From the NCBI RefSeq assembly GCF_008704495.1, contig NZ_CP023699.1, positions 7,502,001-7,566,000 on the forward strand: a stretch of 64,000 bases of DNA, written 5' to 3'. This stretch comes from Streptomyces kanamyceticus (GTDB taxonomy: Bacteria; Actinomycetota; Actinomycetes; Streptomycetales; Streptomycetaceae). The position numbers and the translations under genes were made by a program. The notes under the pieces were generated by a model. The model was not told the DNA's origin and made no database searches. It saw only the letters and a list, made by a program, of their open reading frames with translations. Below, in pieces: positions 7,508-18,200 of the stretch; the first letter of the stretch is position 1, and every line of letters starts with the position of its first letter.

Positions 7508-7990
7508 TCAGCCGTCCGCGAGGCGGGCCGCCGCGCGGCGCTGGCGCTCGGTGGCGCCCGCCAGGAACCGGGTGATGGTCTCCAGCTCGCCGGTCGTGAA
7601 CTCCTCGTAGAGCTCGCCGACTTCGCGGGCCCAGTCCGCGAAGGTCTCCTCCAGGTCCGTGAGCCGCTCCTGCCGGATCTCGATGAGCACGCGCCGTTTG
7701 TCGGTGGGGTGCTTGACCCTGCGGACGAAGCCCTTGCCCTCCAGGCGGTCGACGAGGCCGGTCACCGAGGCGGGTGCGAGAGCGGTGCGCTCGGCGAGCT
7801 CCTTGGCGGTGAGGGGGCCCTCGCGCTGGAGCAGGTCGAGGGTCTTGGTCTCGGTGGCGCCGAGTCCCTGCCGGGCGGCGACCGCGGAGTGGAACATCAC
7901 GGTGACCGCGCTGCTCTCGCGCCCGGCGGTGTTGAGCCGCTCGACGACTTCGGCGCGCTGCTGCTGCTGGGGGTCCTCGCCGGTGGCCAT
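7508..7990 (-). CDS. MarR family transcriptional regulator
   Basis: 160 residues. Winged helix-turn-helix region around residues 45-105: 'LTAKELAERTALAPASVTGLVDRLEGKGFV' with wing 'RRVKHPTDKRRVLIEI', the standard MarR signature including the Asp-x-Arg wing. The helical ends would form the dimer interface and ligand pocket. It is transcribed divergently from an MFS exporter; two perfect 20-bp palindromes lie in the 121-bp gap, so it most likely represses both itself and the pump until a drug or phenolic ligand binds (inference from layout). Confidence 0.94.
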   Translation of the reverse strand: MATGEDPQQQQRAEVVERLNTAGRESSAVTVMFHSAVAARQGLGATETKTLDLLQREGPLTAKELAERTALAPASVTGLVDRLEGKGFVRRVKHPTDKRRVLIEIRQERLTDLEETFADWAREVGELYEEFTTGELETITRFLAGATERQRRAAARLADG

Positions 7991-8009
7991 GAGGGAACCC
8001 TAGCCCATA

Positions 8010-8029
8010 TTTCGTTCGGCCGAACGAAA
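8010..8029. promoter_or_regulatory. MarR operator, site 1
   Basis: Perfect 20-bp palindrome TTTCGTTCGG/CCGAACGAAA, 20 bp before the MarR start codon. Identical to site 2; their centres are 52 bp apart, about five helical turns, so two dimers would lie on the same DNA face. Confidence 0.88.
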
Positions 8030-8061
8030 GACTTGTGATCACGGTGGGTCGCGTGCAACTC

Positions 8062-8081
8062 TTTCGTTCGGCCGAACGAAA
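8062..8081. promoter_or_regulatory. MarR operator, site 2
   Basis: Second identical copy of TTTCGTTCGG/CCGAACGAAA, 30 bp before the MFS exporter start. Followed by the AT-rich stretch ATAAAT, a possible -10 region. Confidence 0.88.
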
Positions 8082-8111
8082 TAAATTGCCCGAGGATCCC
8101 TTGGAGGAGCC

Positions 8112-9563
8112 ATGCCCACCGCACGCACCACCCCCACCCCAACCGGCGCGAGCCACCCCCACCCGCACCCTCACCCGCACCGCTGGGCCGCGGCCGCCGT
8201 CATGATGGTCGCCGCGCTCATGGACCTGCTCGACGTCACCATCGTCAACGTCGCGATCCCCTCGATCGGCCGCGAGCTCGGCGCCTCCGAGAGCGCCCTG
8301 CAGTGGATCGTCTCCGCGTACCTCCTCGGCTTCGCCGCGACGCTGATCGTCTCCGGGCACCTCGGCGACCGCTACGGCCGCAAGGCGCTCTTCCTCGCGG
8401 GCACCGCCGGGTTCGGGGTCGCGAGCCTGGCGTGCGGGATCGCGCAGTCGCCCGGACAGCTCGTCGCGGCGCGCGCCGTGCAGGGCGTCATGGCGGCACT
8501 GCTCATGCCGCAGGTGCTCGGTTCCTTCCGGACCCTCTTCCAGGGCAAGGAGCGGGGCGCGGCGTTCGGGATGTACGGGGCCGTGGGCGGCTTCGCCTCG
8601 GCCATCGGTCTGCTGCTCGGCGGCGTACTGACCAGCGCGGACCTCTTCGGCCTGGGCTGGCGCTCGGTGTTCCTGGTGAACCTGCCGGTGGCGGCGGCGA
8701 CCTTCGTGGCGGGACTCCTCCTCGTACCGGCCACCAAGGAGCGGTCCGCGGGCCGCCCCGACGTGCTCGGCAGCCTCGTCCTCGCCGCCTCTCTGGTGGC
8801 CGTCGTCCTTCCCCTGGTGCAGGGCCGCGCCAACGGATGGCCGCTGTGGGGCTGGGTCTGCCTGGCCGCGGGCCTGCTCGGGCTCGTGGGTCTCGCCGTG
8901 GTCGAGGGCCGCCGACGCCCGGGCGCGACCGTGCCGCTGCTGCCCTCCCGCGCCTTCAGGCTGCCCGCCTTCTCCGTCGGCGTCGCCGTCCAGCTGCTCT
9001 TCGCCCTCGGCATGCAGGGCTTCTTCCTGGTCTTCGCGATCTGGCTGCAGGGCTCCGAGGGCTACAGCCCGCTGCAGGCGGGCGTCGTGACCGTCGCCTT
9101 CTCCGTCGGCGGTTTCCTGACCGCGCCGGTCGCCGACAGGCTCGCGGCGGCGTACGGGCGTCTCGTCCTGGTCGCCGGGTCGCTGCTCATGGCGGGCGGC
9201 TTCCTCTGGGTCTGGTCGGCCGTCGCCGCGTCCACCTCCAGGCACACCGGGGCGTGGCCGCTGGCGCCCGGGCTCCTGGTGGCGGGGGCCGGGCTCGGCT
9301 TCCTCGTCGTACCGCTGGTGAACGTGGTCCTGTCCGCGGTGCCCGCGGAGATGGCGGGCGGCGCCTCCGGGATCTTCTCGACGGCTCAGCAGTTCGGCGG
9401 GGCGCTGGGCGCGGCGGTGATCGGCACGGTCTTCTTCGGCCACGCGTCGAACGGCCTGACGGACGCGCTCGGCGCGGCGATGCCGTGGGTGGCGGCGGGC
9501 TTCGGGCTCTGCGCGGTGCTGTGCCTCGCGCTGCCGCGCCGGGCGGTGACCGGCGCCCCGTGA
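8112..9563 (+). CDS. MFS drug efflux transporter, DHA2 (14-TM, EmrB/QacA type)
   Basis: 483 residues, ATG 8112 after GGAGGAG. A proton-driven exporter of the inner membrane. The hydrophobicity pattern fits 14 membrane helices; motif A 'GHLGDRYGRKALF' follows TM2, motif D1 'LDVTIVNVAIPSIG' is in TM1, and motif C is in TM5 ('GAVGGFASAIGLLLGG'). The cytoplasmic N-terminus carries an alternating His-Pro run (HPHPHPHPH) before TM1, unusual for the family and possibly metal-binding. It is the presumed target of the divergent MarR repressor. Confidence 0.93.
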   Translation: MPTARTTPTPTGASHPHPHPHPHRWAAAAVMMVAALMDLLDVTIVNVAIPSIGRELGASESALQWIVSAYLLGFAATLIVSGHLGDRYGRKALFLAGTAGFGVASLACGIAQSPGQLVAARAVQGVMAALLMPQVLGSFRTLFQGKERGAAFGMYGAVGGFASAIGLLLGGVLTSADLFGLGWRSVFLVNLPVAAATFVAGLLLVPATKERSAGRPDVLGSLVLAASLVAVVLPLVQGRANGWPLWGWVCLAAGLLGLVGLAVVEGRRRPGATVPLLPSRAFRLPAFSVGVAVQLLFALGMQGFFLVFAIWLQGSEGYSPLQAGVVTVAFSVGGFLTAPVADRLAAAYGRLVLVAGSLLMAGGFLWVWSAVAASTSRHTGAWPLAPGLLVAGAGLGFLVVPLVNVVLSAVPAEMAGGASGIFSTAQQFGGALGAAVIGTVFFGHASNGLTDALGAAMPWVAAGFGLCAVLCLALPRRAVTGAP

Positions 9564-9658
9564 GACGTCCGCGGGCGTCCCGTACGGCGTCCGCGGGTGG
9601 CGTACGTCTCGCGGGGACCCGGGAACACGGGGCCCCTGCGGCATGTTAAAGTTATGTG

Positions 9659-9687
9659 TTGCAGTTTTGGTACCCATGAACTTTATG
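9659..9687 (+). promoter_or_regulatory. Promoter of the cold-shock gene
   Basis: TTGCAG (9659-9664), 17-bp spacer, TTTATG (9682-9687). Transcription would begin near 9694, giving a leader of about 126 nt that is AT-rich and includes a TCCGG..CCGGA hairpin at 9729-9744. Long 5' leaders are typical of cold-shock mRNAs. Confidence 0.6.
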
Positions 9688-9819
9688 TGCGCCTGACGGG
9701 AATGCTCCGAGGGCGCATTATTGTTTTTCCGGTTCTCTCCGGATGATGGGGGTCATTGCAGCGCTGGAGATTCGCAATACCGTGACTCTCCATACTCTGC
9801 CCCTGTTGAGGAGATTGAC

Positions 9820-10023
9820 ATGGCAACCGGCACCGTTAAGTGGTTCAACTCGGAAAAGGGCTTCGGCTTCATCGAGCAGGACGGCGGCGGCCCCGACGTC
9901 TTCGCCCACTACTCGAACATCGCGTCCTCGGGCTTCCGTGAGCTCGTCGAGGGCCAGAAGGTCTCCTTCGAGGTGACCCAGGGCCAGAAGGGCCTGCAGG
10001 CCGAGAACATCGTTCCTGCCTGA
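9820..10023 (+). CDS. Cold-shock protein, CspA family
   Basis: 67 residues, the normal length. A single OB-fold cold-shock domain with RNP1 'KGFGFIEQ' and RNP2 'DVFAHY', starting '[10 protein letters not shown]'. It binds single-stranded RNA/DNA and acts as an RNA chaperone. ATG 9820 is preceded by GAGGAG at 6 nt; reading further upstream adds unrelated leader sequence. Its neighbour 142 bp downstream is a DEAD-box helicase, the usual cold-shock partner for unwinding mRNA. Confidence 0.97.
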   Translation: MATGTVKWFNSEKGFGFIEQDGGGPDVFAHYSNIASSGFRELVEGQKVSFEVTQGQKGLQAENIVPA

Positions 10024-10048
10024 TCGCCACAGCGCGCGAACCTCACAG

Positions 10049-10080
10049 CCGAGGCCCGCACCGGAAGGTGCGGGCCTCGG
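10049..10080 (+). terminator. Hairpin between csp and the DEAD-box helicase
   Basis: Perfect 14-bp stem (arms 10049-10062 and 10067-10080) with a GGAA tetraloop. It may end most csp transcripts while letting some continue into the helicase gene. Confidence 0.8.
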
Positions 10081-10165
10081 CTTGCGCTGTCATCGGGCCC
10101 TACCGGGCCCAGAGCCGCACAGGCTCAGAGGTCCGGAAGTCCAGCGACCAGGAAGGCATTACTGC

Positions 10166-11800
10166 ATGAACCGCTCCGAACGCCCGGCACGCCCCGCCCG
10201 CAAGCGCCCCACGAACGCAGCCGGAAAGGGACGTCCGAACGGCCAGGCGAAGGGCGCCGCGTATTCCGCGAAGAAGCCCGGCAGCCGTAAGCCGAGGCCG
10301 GCGCAGGGCGGCGAGTTCGCACTGCCCGAGAGCCTCACGCCCGCGCTCCCGGCCGTCGAAGCATTCGGTGACCTGGACATGCCGGAAGCACTCCTGAAGA
10401 CGCTGGCCGCCCAAGGCGTGACGGCCCCCTTCCCGATCCAGGCGGCCACGCTCCCCAACTCCCTCGCGGGCCGCGACATCCTCGGCCGCGGACGTACCGG
10501 ATCCGGCAAGACCCTCGCCTTCGGCCTGGCCCTCCTCGCCCGCACCGCGGGGCAGCGCGCCGAGTCGAAGTCCCCGCTCGCCATGGTCCTGGTCCCCACG
10601 CGTGAGCTGGCCCAGCAGGTGACGGACGCCCTCACGCCGTACGCGACGTCGGTGAACCTGCGTCTCGCGACGGTCGTCGGCGGCCTGTCGATCACCAAGC
10701 AGTCGGGCACGCTCCGCCGCGGCGCCGAGATCCTGGTGGCCACCCCCGGCCGCCTCAAGGACCTGATCGAGCGCGGCGACTGTGACCTGTCGCGGGTGCG
10801 CACGACCGTCCTCGACGAGGCCGACCAGATGGCCGACATGGGCTTCATGCCGCAGGTCACCGCGCTGCTCAAGCAGGTCGAGCAGGGCGGCCAGACCATG
10901 CTGTTCTCGGCGACGCTGGACAAGAACATCGACCGGCTGGTCCGGATGTTCCTCACCGACCCCGTCGTGCACTCCGTGGACCCGTCCGCGGGCGCGGTCA
11001 CGACGATGGAGCACCACGTCCTCTACGTCGCCGACGAGACGGACAAGAAGGCCGTCGCGCTGCGCATCGCCGCCCGCGAAGGCCGCGTGATCATGTTCCT
11101 GGACACCAAGCGCGCCGTGGACCGCTTCACCAAGCGGCTGCTCGCCAACGGCGTACGGGCCTCAGGCCTGCACGGCGGCCGCTCGCAGCCGCAGCGCAAC
11201 CGGACGCTCGACCAGTTCAAGACCGGCCAGGTCACCGCGCTGGTCGCCACGAACGTCGCGGCGCGCGGCATCCACGTCGACGACCTCGACCTGGTCGTGA
11301 ACGTCGACCCGCCGACCGACCACAAGGACTACCTCCACCGGGGCGGGCGCACCGCGCGGGCGGGGGAGTCCGGCAGCGTCGTGACCCTCGTGCTCCCCGA
11401 GGAGAAGCGGGACATGACGCGGCTGATGTCCGACGCGGAGATCCGCCCCAACACGGCGCGGATCACGTCCTCGGACGAGGAGCTCGTGCGGATCACCGGG
11501 GCGCGGGAGCCTTCGGGTGTGCCGGTGATCATCGAGACGCCGCAGCAGCCTGCCGCACAGTCTTCGCAGCGCCGTCGTCGCCCCCGCCCCGCGGGGCAGG
11601 GTGGCGGTGGCGGTGGCGGCGGCCAGGGCCAGCGCAGGGCCCCTCGCCAGGGTCAGGGCCAGGGCGGATCCGGCTCCGCGGGGGGCGGCGCGGGTCGCGC
11701 GTCCTCCGGCGGCACGGGTCGTGCGTCCTCCGGCGGCGCCGGTCGTGCGCGCCGGGGCGGGGGCCAGGGCCAGGGCGGCGGAGGCCGCCGCGCGGCGTAG
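10166..11800 (+). CDS. DEAD-box ATP-dependent RNA helicase
   Basis: 544 residues, ATG 10166 after GGAAGG. Basic N-terminal extension of about 45 residues, then the full helicase core: Q-motif region 'PFPIQAATLP', motif I 'GRTGSGKT', Ia 'PTRELAQQV', Ib 'TPGRLKDL', II 'DEAD', III 'SATLD', IV/V 'ATNVAARGIHVDDL' and VI 'HRGGRTARAG' (the usual Ile of HRIGRTARAG is Gly here). The C-terminal 110 residues are a low-complexity tail of Gly, Arg, Gln and Ser with the repeated block 'GRASSGG', suited to unspecific RNA binding. It is probably a cold-induced RNA remodelling enzyme, RhlE/CsdA-like. Confidence 0.95.
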   Translation: MNRSERPARPARKRPTNAAGKGRPNGQAKGAAYSAKKPGSRKPRPAQGGEFALPESLTPALPAVEAFGDLDMPEALLKTLAAQGVTAPFPIQAATLPNSLAGRDILGRGRTGSGKTLAFGLALLARTAGQRAESKSPLAMVLVPTRELAQQVTDALTPYATSVNLRLATVVGGLSITKQSGTLRRGAEILVATPGRLKDLIERGDCDLSRVRTTVLDEADQMADMGFMPQVTALLKQVEQGGQTMLFSATLDKNIDRLVRMFLTDPVVHSVDPSAGAVTTMEHHVLYVADETDKKAVALRIAAREGRVIMFLDTKRAVDRFTKRLLANGVRASGLHGGRSQPQRNRTLDQFKTGQVTALVATNVAARGIHVDDLDLVVNVDPPTDHKDYLHRGGRTARAGESGSVVTLVLPEEKRDMTRLMSDAEIRPNTARITSSDEELVRITGAREPSGVPVIIETPQQPAAQSSQRRRRPRPAGQGGGGGGGGQGQRRAPRQGQGQGGSGSAGGGAGRASSGGTGRASSGGAGRARRGGGQGQGGGGRRAA

Positions 11801-11820
11801 CGCCTCGGCGGTTCTACGGT

Positions 11821-11843
11821 CCGGGTGGGTTCTTGCCACCCGG
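11821..11843 (+). terminator. Terminator of the DEAD-box helicase gene
   Basis: 8-bp GC stem 11821-11828 / 11836-11843 with a 7-nt loop (GTTCTTG), 20 bp after the stop codon. Confidence 0.6.
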
Positions 11844-11930
11844 GCCCCCGCTTGGCGACGGGGGGTCTGCGAGGGCTGCATGCCCCCGTAACGGCTCCTC
11901 GGCGCCGGGGGCTGTGCCCACCCTTCCCCA

Positions 11931-11972
11931 AGCTCTCGGCTTCGCTCGAGCAGGGGAGACCCCACTCGCCCT
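11931..11972 (-). repeat. Streptomyces intergenic repeat (CTCTCGGCTTCGCTCGAG type)
   Basis: The segment includes CCCCAAGCTCTCGGCTTCGC, followed by TCGAGCAGGGGAGACCCC. I recall nearly identical elements at many intergenic sites of Streptomyces chromosomes; only one copy is seen in this window. Confidence 0.6.
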
Positions 11973-12217
11973 GCGGAACACCTGCCCACAGCGGCGGAAC
12001 CCCCACCGGCCCGCAGCCGCCGAACCGGCCTGAGGGGACGTGGCGGTATGTTCGCCCGGAGCACTGGGGGCCTCGTTCCGAGGTGCCCAAGCCGTGGCGG
12101 TGCGCCTGGGACGGCGAGGACGGACATACCGCCGCGGCCCCGCCCCCAAGACGGCGAGGCGCACGCACCCGGACCCGCACCCACACCCCACACGACGCCC
12201 CGAAGGAGTTCCACTCG

Positions 12218-13084
12218 ATGCCACCGGAGCTGCCCCTCCTCCAGGACGACCGCGCCGCGCTGCGCGCTGACTGCGGTAACTGTTTCGGGCTGTGCTGCGT
12301 GGCGCTCGCCTTCTCCGCGTCCTCCGACTTCGCCGTGAACAAGGACGCGGGCAAGCCCTGCACCAACCTCCAGACGGATTTCCGCTGCGGCATCCACCGC
12401 GACCTGCGGACCAAGGGCTTCCGCGGCTGCACCGTGTACGACTGCTTCGGCGCCGGTCAGCACGTCTCCCAGGGCACCTTCGACGGCACCGACTGGCGTC
12501 AGGATCCGGCCACCGCCCGCCAGATGTTCGACGTGTTCCCGATCATGCGGCAACTCCACGAACTGCTCTGGTACTTGACCGACGCACAGAGCCGCCCCCA
12601 GGCAGCCCCGATCGCCGCGGAACTCAAGAAGGCGCAGGCCGCGACGGAGCAGCTGACCCAGGGCACGCCCGAGGCGCTCGCGGAGACCGACGTGGCCGCG
12701 CACCGGCAGGACGTGAACGTACTGCTCCTGCGCACCAGCGAGCTCGTACGCAAGGGCAAGGGCAACGGCAAGGGCAACGGCAAGGGCGGCAAGAAGAAGC
12801 AGAAGCAGCGACGAGGCGCCGACCTCATCGGAGCCAGACTCCGGGGCGCCGACCTCAACGGCGCGGACCTGCGCGGCGCCTACCTCATCGGCGCCGACCT
12901 CAACGGCGCCGACCTGCGCTCGGCCGACCTGATCGGCGCGGACCTCCGCGACGCGGACCTGCGCGGAGCCGACCTCACCGACGCACTGTTCCTGACCCAG
13001 TCGCAGGTGAACGCGGCGAAGGGCGACCAGGCCACAAAGCTCCCCAACACCCTGAAGCGCCCGTCCCATTGGGACACGCTCTAG
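12218..13084 (+). CDS. Pentapeptide-repeat protein with Cys-rich N-terminal domain
   Basis: 288 residues, ATG 12218 with GGAG upstream. Residues 1-80 hold a cysteine cluster: 'DCGNCFGLCC', then single Cys at 'KPCTN', 'FRCGIH', 'RGCTV' and 'YDCFG', a pattern like small metal-binding (CxxCxxxCC) domains such as the YkgJ family, though not a full match. A helical middle is followed by a Lys/Gly linker ('KGKGNGKGNGKGGKKK') and about twelve A(D/N)LxG pentapeptides that should fold as a right-handed quadrilateral beta-helix. Family members of the Qnr/MfpA type mimic DNA and protect gyrase; whether this one does is unknown. No signal peptide. Confidence 0.85.
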   Translation: MPPELPLLQDDRAALRADCGNCFGLCCVALAFSASSDFAVNKDAGKPCTNLQTDFRCGIHRDLRTKGFRGCTVYDCFGAGQHVSQGTFDGTDWRQDPATARQMFDVFPIMRQLHELLWYLTDAQSRPQAAPIAAELKKAQAATEQLTQGTPEALAETDVAAHRQDVNVLLLRTSELVRKGKGNGKGNGKGGKKKQKQRRGADLIGARLRGADLNGADLRGAYLIGADLNGADLRSADLIGADLRDADLRGADLTDALFLTQSQVNAAKGDQATKLPNTLKRPSHWDTL

Positions 13085-13108
13085 ACGCCAGGCCCCAGGC
13101 AAGAGACC

Positions 13109-15065
<1,957 letters not shown>

Positions 15066-15278
15066 CGGCCCCCGCTGCCCGCATCTGAGCGGCATCTGCA
15101 CGGCATCTGAAGCACGGCCCCGGCGCGGGGCGTCTGCGACGGCAGGTGCCCCGCGTCGTCGTGTGCGCCGCCCGGCACGCGGTAAGTCCAACACCTGTCC
15201 CTTCTTTGTCCATGGGCGCGTTCACCCCGCCCGGCGCATCGTGATCGGCACGAATTCCGTTCCAACGAGGAGTGCCGC

Positions 15279-18200
15279 ATGGTGCCGTCAGACACGTCCG
15301 GACCGAGCCGCAGGGCCGTGGTGGCCACGGGCGCGATCGCCGGGATGGGCGTCGCCGTCGGGACGGGCGGCAGCGCGTTCGCCCAGGGCGCCCGCGGCAG
15401 GCGGGCCGACGAGGTGGTCCTGCGCTCGGCCGACCTGGAGGTGCGCGTCGCGACCGCCTTCCCGCGCGTCGTCTCCTACACGGACCGCGCGAGCGGCGCC
15501 GTCCTGCACGGCCGGACGGACGCCGTCGGCACGGTCCTGATCGACGACGCCGAGCACACCCCGAAGGTCACCGCGGACCCGGGCAGGTCCCGCATCGCGT
15601 ACGTACTCGCCTTCGACGGCGGCACCCGCGTCGACGTGGAGATCGCCGTCGAGGGGCGACGGGTCCACTGGCGCGTCACGAAGATCGCGGAGACCGACGC
15701 GCTGCGGATCGGCACCCTGCGCGTCCCCGGCCTCGCCCTGCTCTCCGTCCGCAGCGACCAGCCGGGCGCCGCCCTGCTCGCCGCCAAGGTGCAGCTGGAC
15801 AAGGCCAAGAGCGGCGACACCCTCGTACAGCCCACGAAGGACACTCCTACGGAGGCGGCGACCGGCTGCGCCTACGCCGTCGTCGCGCACGACGAGCTGG
15901 GCGGCGCGATCGAGACGAACACCGTCTACGACAAGCCCACCACCGAGGCGGGCACCACCTGGGAGAACGGCCGCCTGTGGCGCGAGACCGTGAAAACAGG
16001 TGACTACGTAGAGGCCCGGCTGATCCCGGGACAGTGGACGCACCGCGCCGCGACCGCACCCGCGGGGGCCACCGAGCCCCTGCCGTACGCCACCGTCGTG
16101 ATCACCGGCGACAGGAACGGCGACGGCAAGGTCGACTGGCAGGACGCCGCGATCGCCCTGCGCGACATCATGGTGACCCCGCTCGGCGCCGACGAGCAGC
16201 ATCTGCGGGTCGTCCCGCACATCCCCTTCAACTTCGCCTCACAGGCCACCAACCCGTTCCTCGCCACGCTCGACAACGTCAAGCGGATCCACCTGGCGAC
16301 CGACGGCCTGCGCCAGTACACGCTCCTCAAGGGCTACCAGTCCGAGGGCCACGACTCCGCCCACCCGGACTACGCGGACAACTACAACGAGCGTGCGGGC
16401 GGCCTGAAGGACCTCAACACCCTGGTCCGCGCGGGCAGGAAGTGGAACAGCGACTTCAGCGTGCACGTCAACGCCACCGAGTCCTACCCCGTGGCGAACG
16501 CCTTCTCCGAGAAGCTCGTCGACAAGAGCAACAAGCAGTGGGACTGGCTGGACCAGAGCTACCGCATCGACCAGCGCCGCGACCTGGTCTCCGGAGACAT
16601 CGTCAAGCGGTTCGCCGATCTGCGCGCCCAGACCGACAAGGGCCTGAACACCCTCTACATCGACGTGTTCCGGGAGTCGGGCTGGACCTCCGACCGGCTC
16701 CAGCGGGCCTTCCGCGAGCAGGGCTGGACGATCACCACGGAGTGGGGCCACGGCTTCGAGCGCTCCGCGATCTGGTCGCACTGGGCCACCGAGCCCGACT
16801 ACGGAGGCGACACCTCGCGCGGCATCAACTCCCGCCTGATCCGCTTCGTGCGCAACCACCAGAAGGACGTCTTCGCCGACAAATGGCCCACCCTCCTCGG
16901 CATCGCCCGCATGGGCAACTTCGAGGGCTGGGTCGGCAAGACCGACTGGACCGCGTTCTACGACCTGATCTGGACCCACTCGCTGCCCGCCAAGTACCTC
17001 CAGGCGTACCCCATCAAGACCTGGGGCGAGCACGAGATCGCCTTCTTCGGAGCGGGCGCCACGACGGTCTCCGACGCCTCGGGCAAGCGCCGCATCACCA
17101 CGGAAGGACGCGTCGTCTACGAAGACGGCCGCTACCTGCTGCCCTGGGAGCCCCGCAAGGCCCACGACCCCGCCAAGCTGTACCACTACAACCCGGCGGG
17201 CGGCAGCAGCAGCTGGCAGGTGCCGCGCGCGTGGGCGAGCCGCTCCCGGGTGGCCCTGTACCGGCTCACCGACCAGGGACGCGTCTTCGATTCGTACGTC
17301 TCCGTAGTGGGCGGAAAAGTCACCCTCAAGGCCACCGCGAAGCAGCCCTACGTCGTCTACCGCGAGCGCGCCGCCGAACTGCCCGACCCGCGCTGGGGCG
17401 AGGCGACGCCGCTGCACGACCCCGGCTTCCACTCGGGAAACCTCAAGGGCTGGCAGGTCAGCGGGCCCGCCACCGTGCGGCGCAGCGAGCTCGGCGACTA
17501 CGAACTGGTCGTCGGCGCGGGCGGCGCGGCATCCGTCGCCCAGCGCCTCACCCGCCTCAAGGCCGGGTCCTACGTCGCCTCCGTGCAGGTTGAGGTCGGC
17601 GAGAAGGCGGGGGAGCGGCGCAGGGCCGCCCTGGAGGTGAGCACCGCGGACGGCGTCACCGCGGCCAACTTCACCGAGACGTCCACCGCGGGCAACTACG
17701 TCGCGGCCGACCGCAAGCACGGCACGCGCTTCCAGCGCATGTTCACCTTCTTCACCGTCCCCGAGGGCGGCGGCACGGTCCGTCTCGCGCTGCGGGCCGC
17801 GGCGGGCGACGCGCGCGTGCGCTTCGACAACGTCCGCGTCACCGAGGCGGGCCGCCCCGCGGCCAAGCCCCGCGGCACGCTCGTCCGCGAGGACTTCGAG
17901 CACGTGCCCCAGGGCTGGGGCCCCTTCGTGAAGGGCGACGCGGGCGACGTCACCGACCCGCGCACCCACATCGCTCAGCGCCACGCCCCCTTCACCCAGC
18001 GCGGCTGGAACGGCAAGGAGATCGACGACGTCATCGACGGATCGAACTCCCTGAAGTCACGCGGCGAGAACACCGGCCTCGTCTACCGCACCGTCCCGCA
18101 CACCGTCCGCTTCACACCGGGCAAGCGCTACCGGGTGTCCTTCCGGTACGAGAACGAGAAGGCGGGCCAGTACGTGTGGGTTTCGGCCGTCGATGAACCG

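Larger units (their letters stand above)
11801..12217. other. 417-bp intergenic region: terminator, repeat and inverted repeat
   Basis: Contains three things: a hairpin at 11821-11843 (CCGGGTGG / CCACCCGG) that should end the helicase mRNA; a Streptomyces-type repeat around 11930-11970; and an imperfect long-range inverted repeat with GCGGTATGTTCG near 12042-12053 facing CGGACATACCGC near 12120-12131, enclosing smaller stems. No convincing gene; a structured RNA or recombination remnant is possible. Confidence 0.6.
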
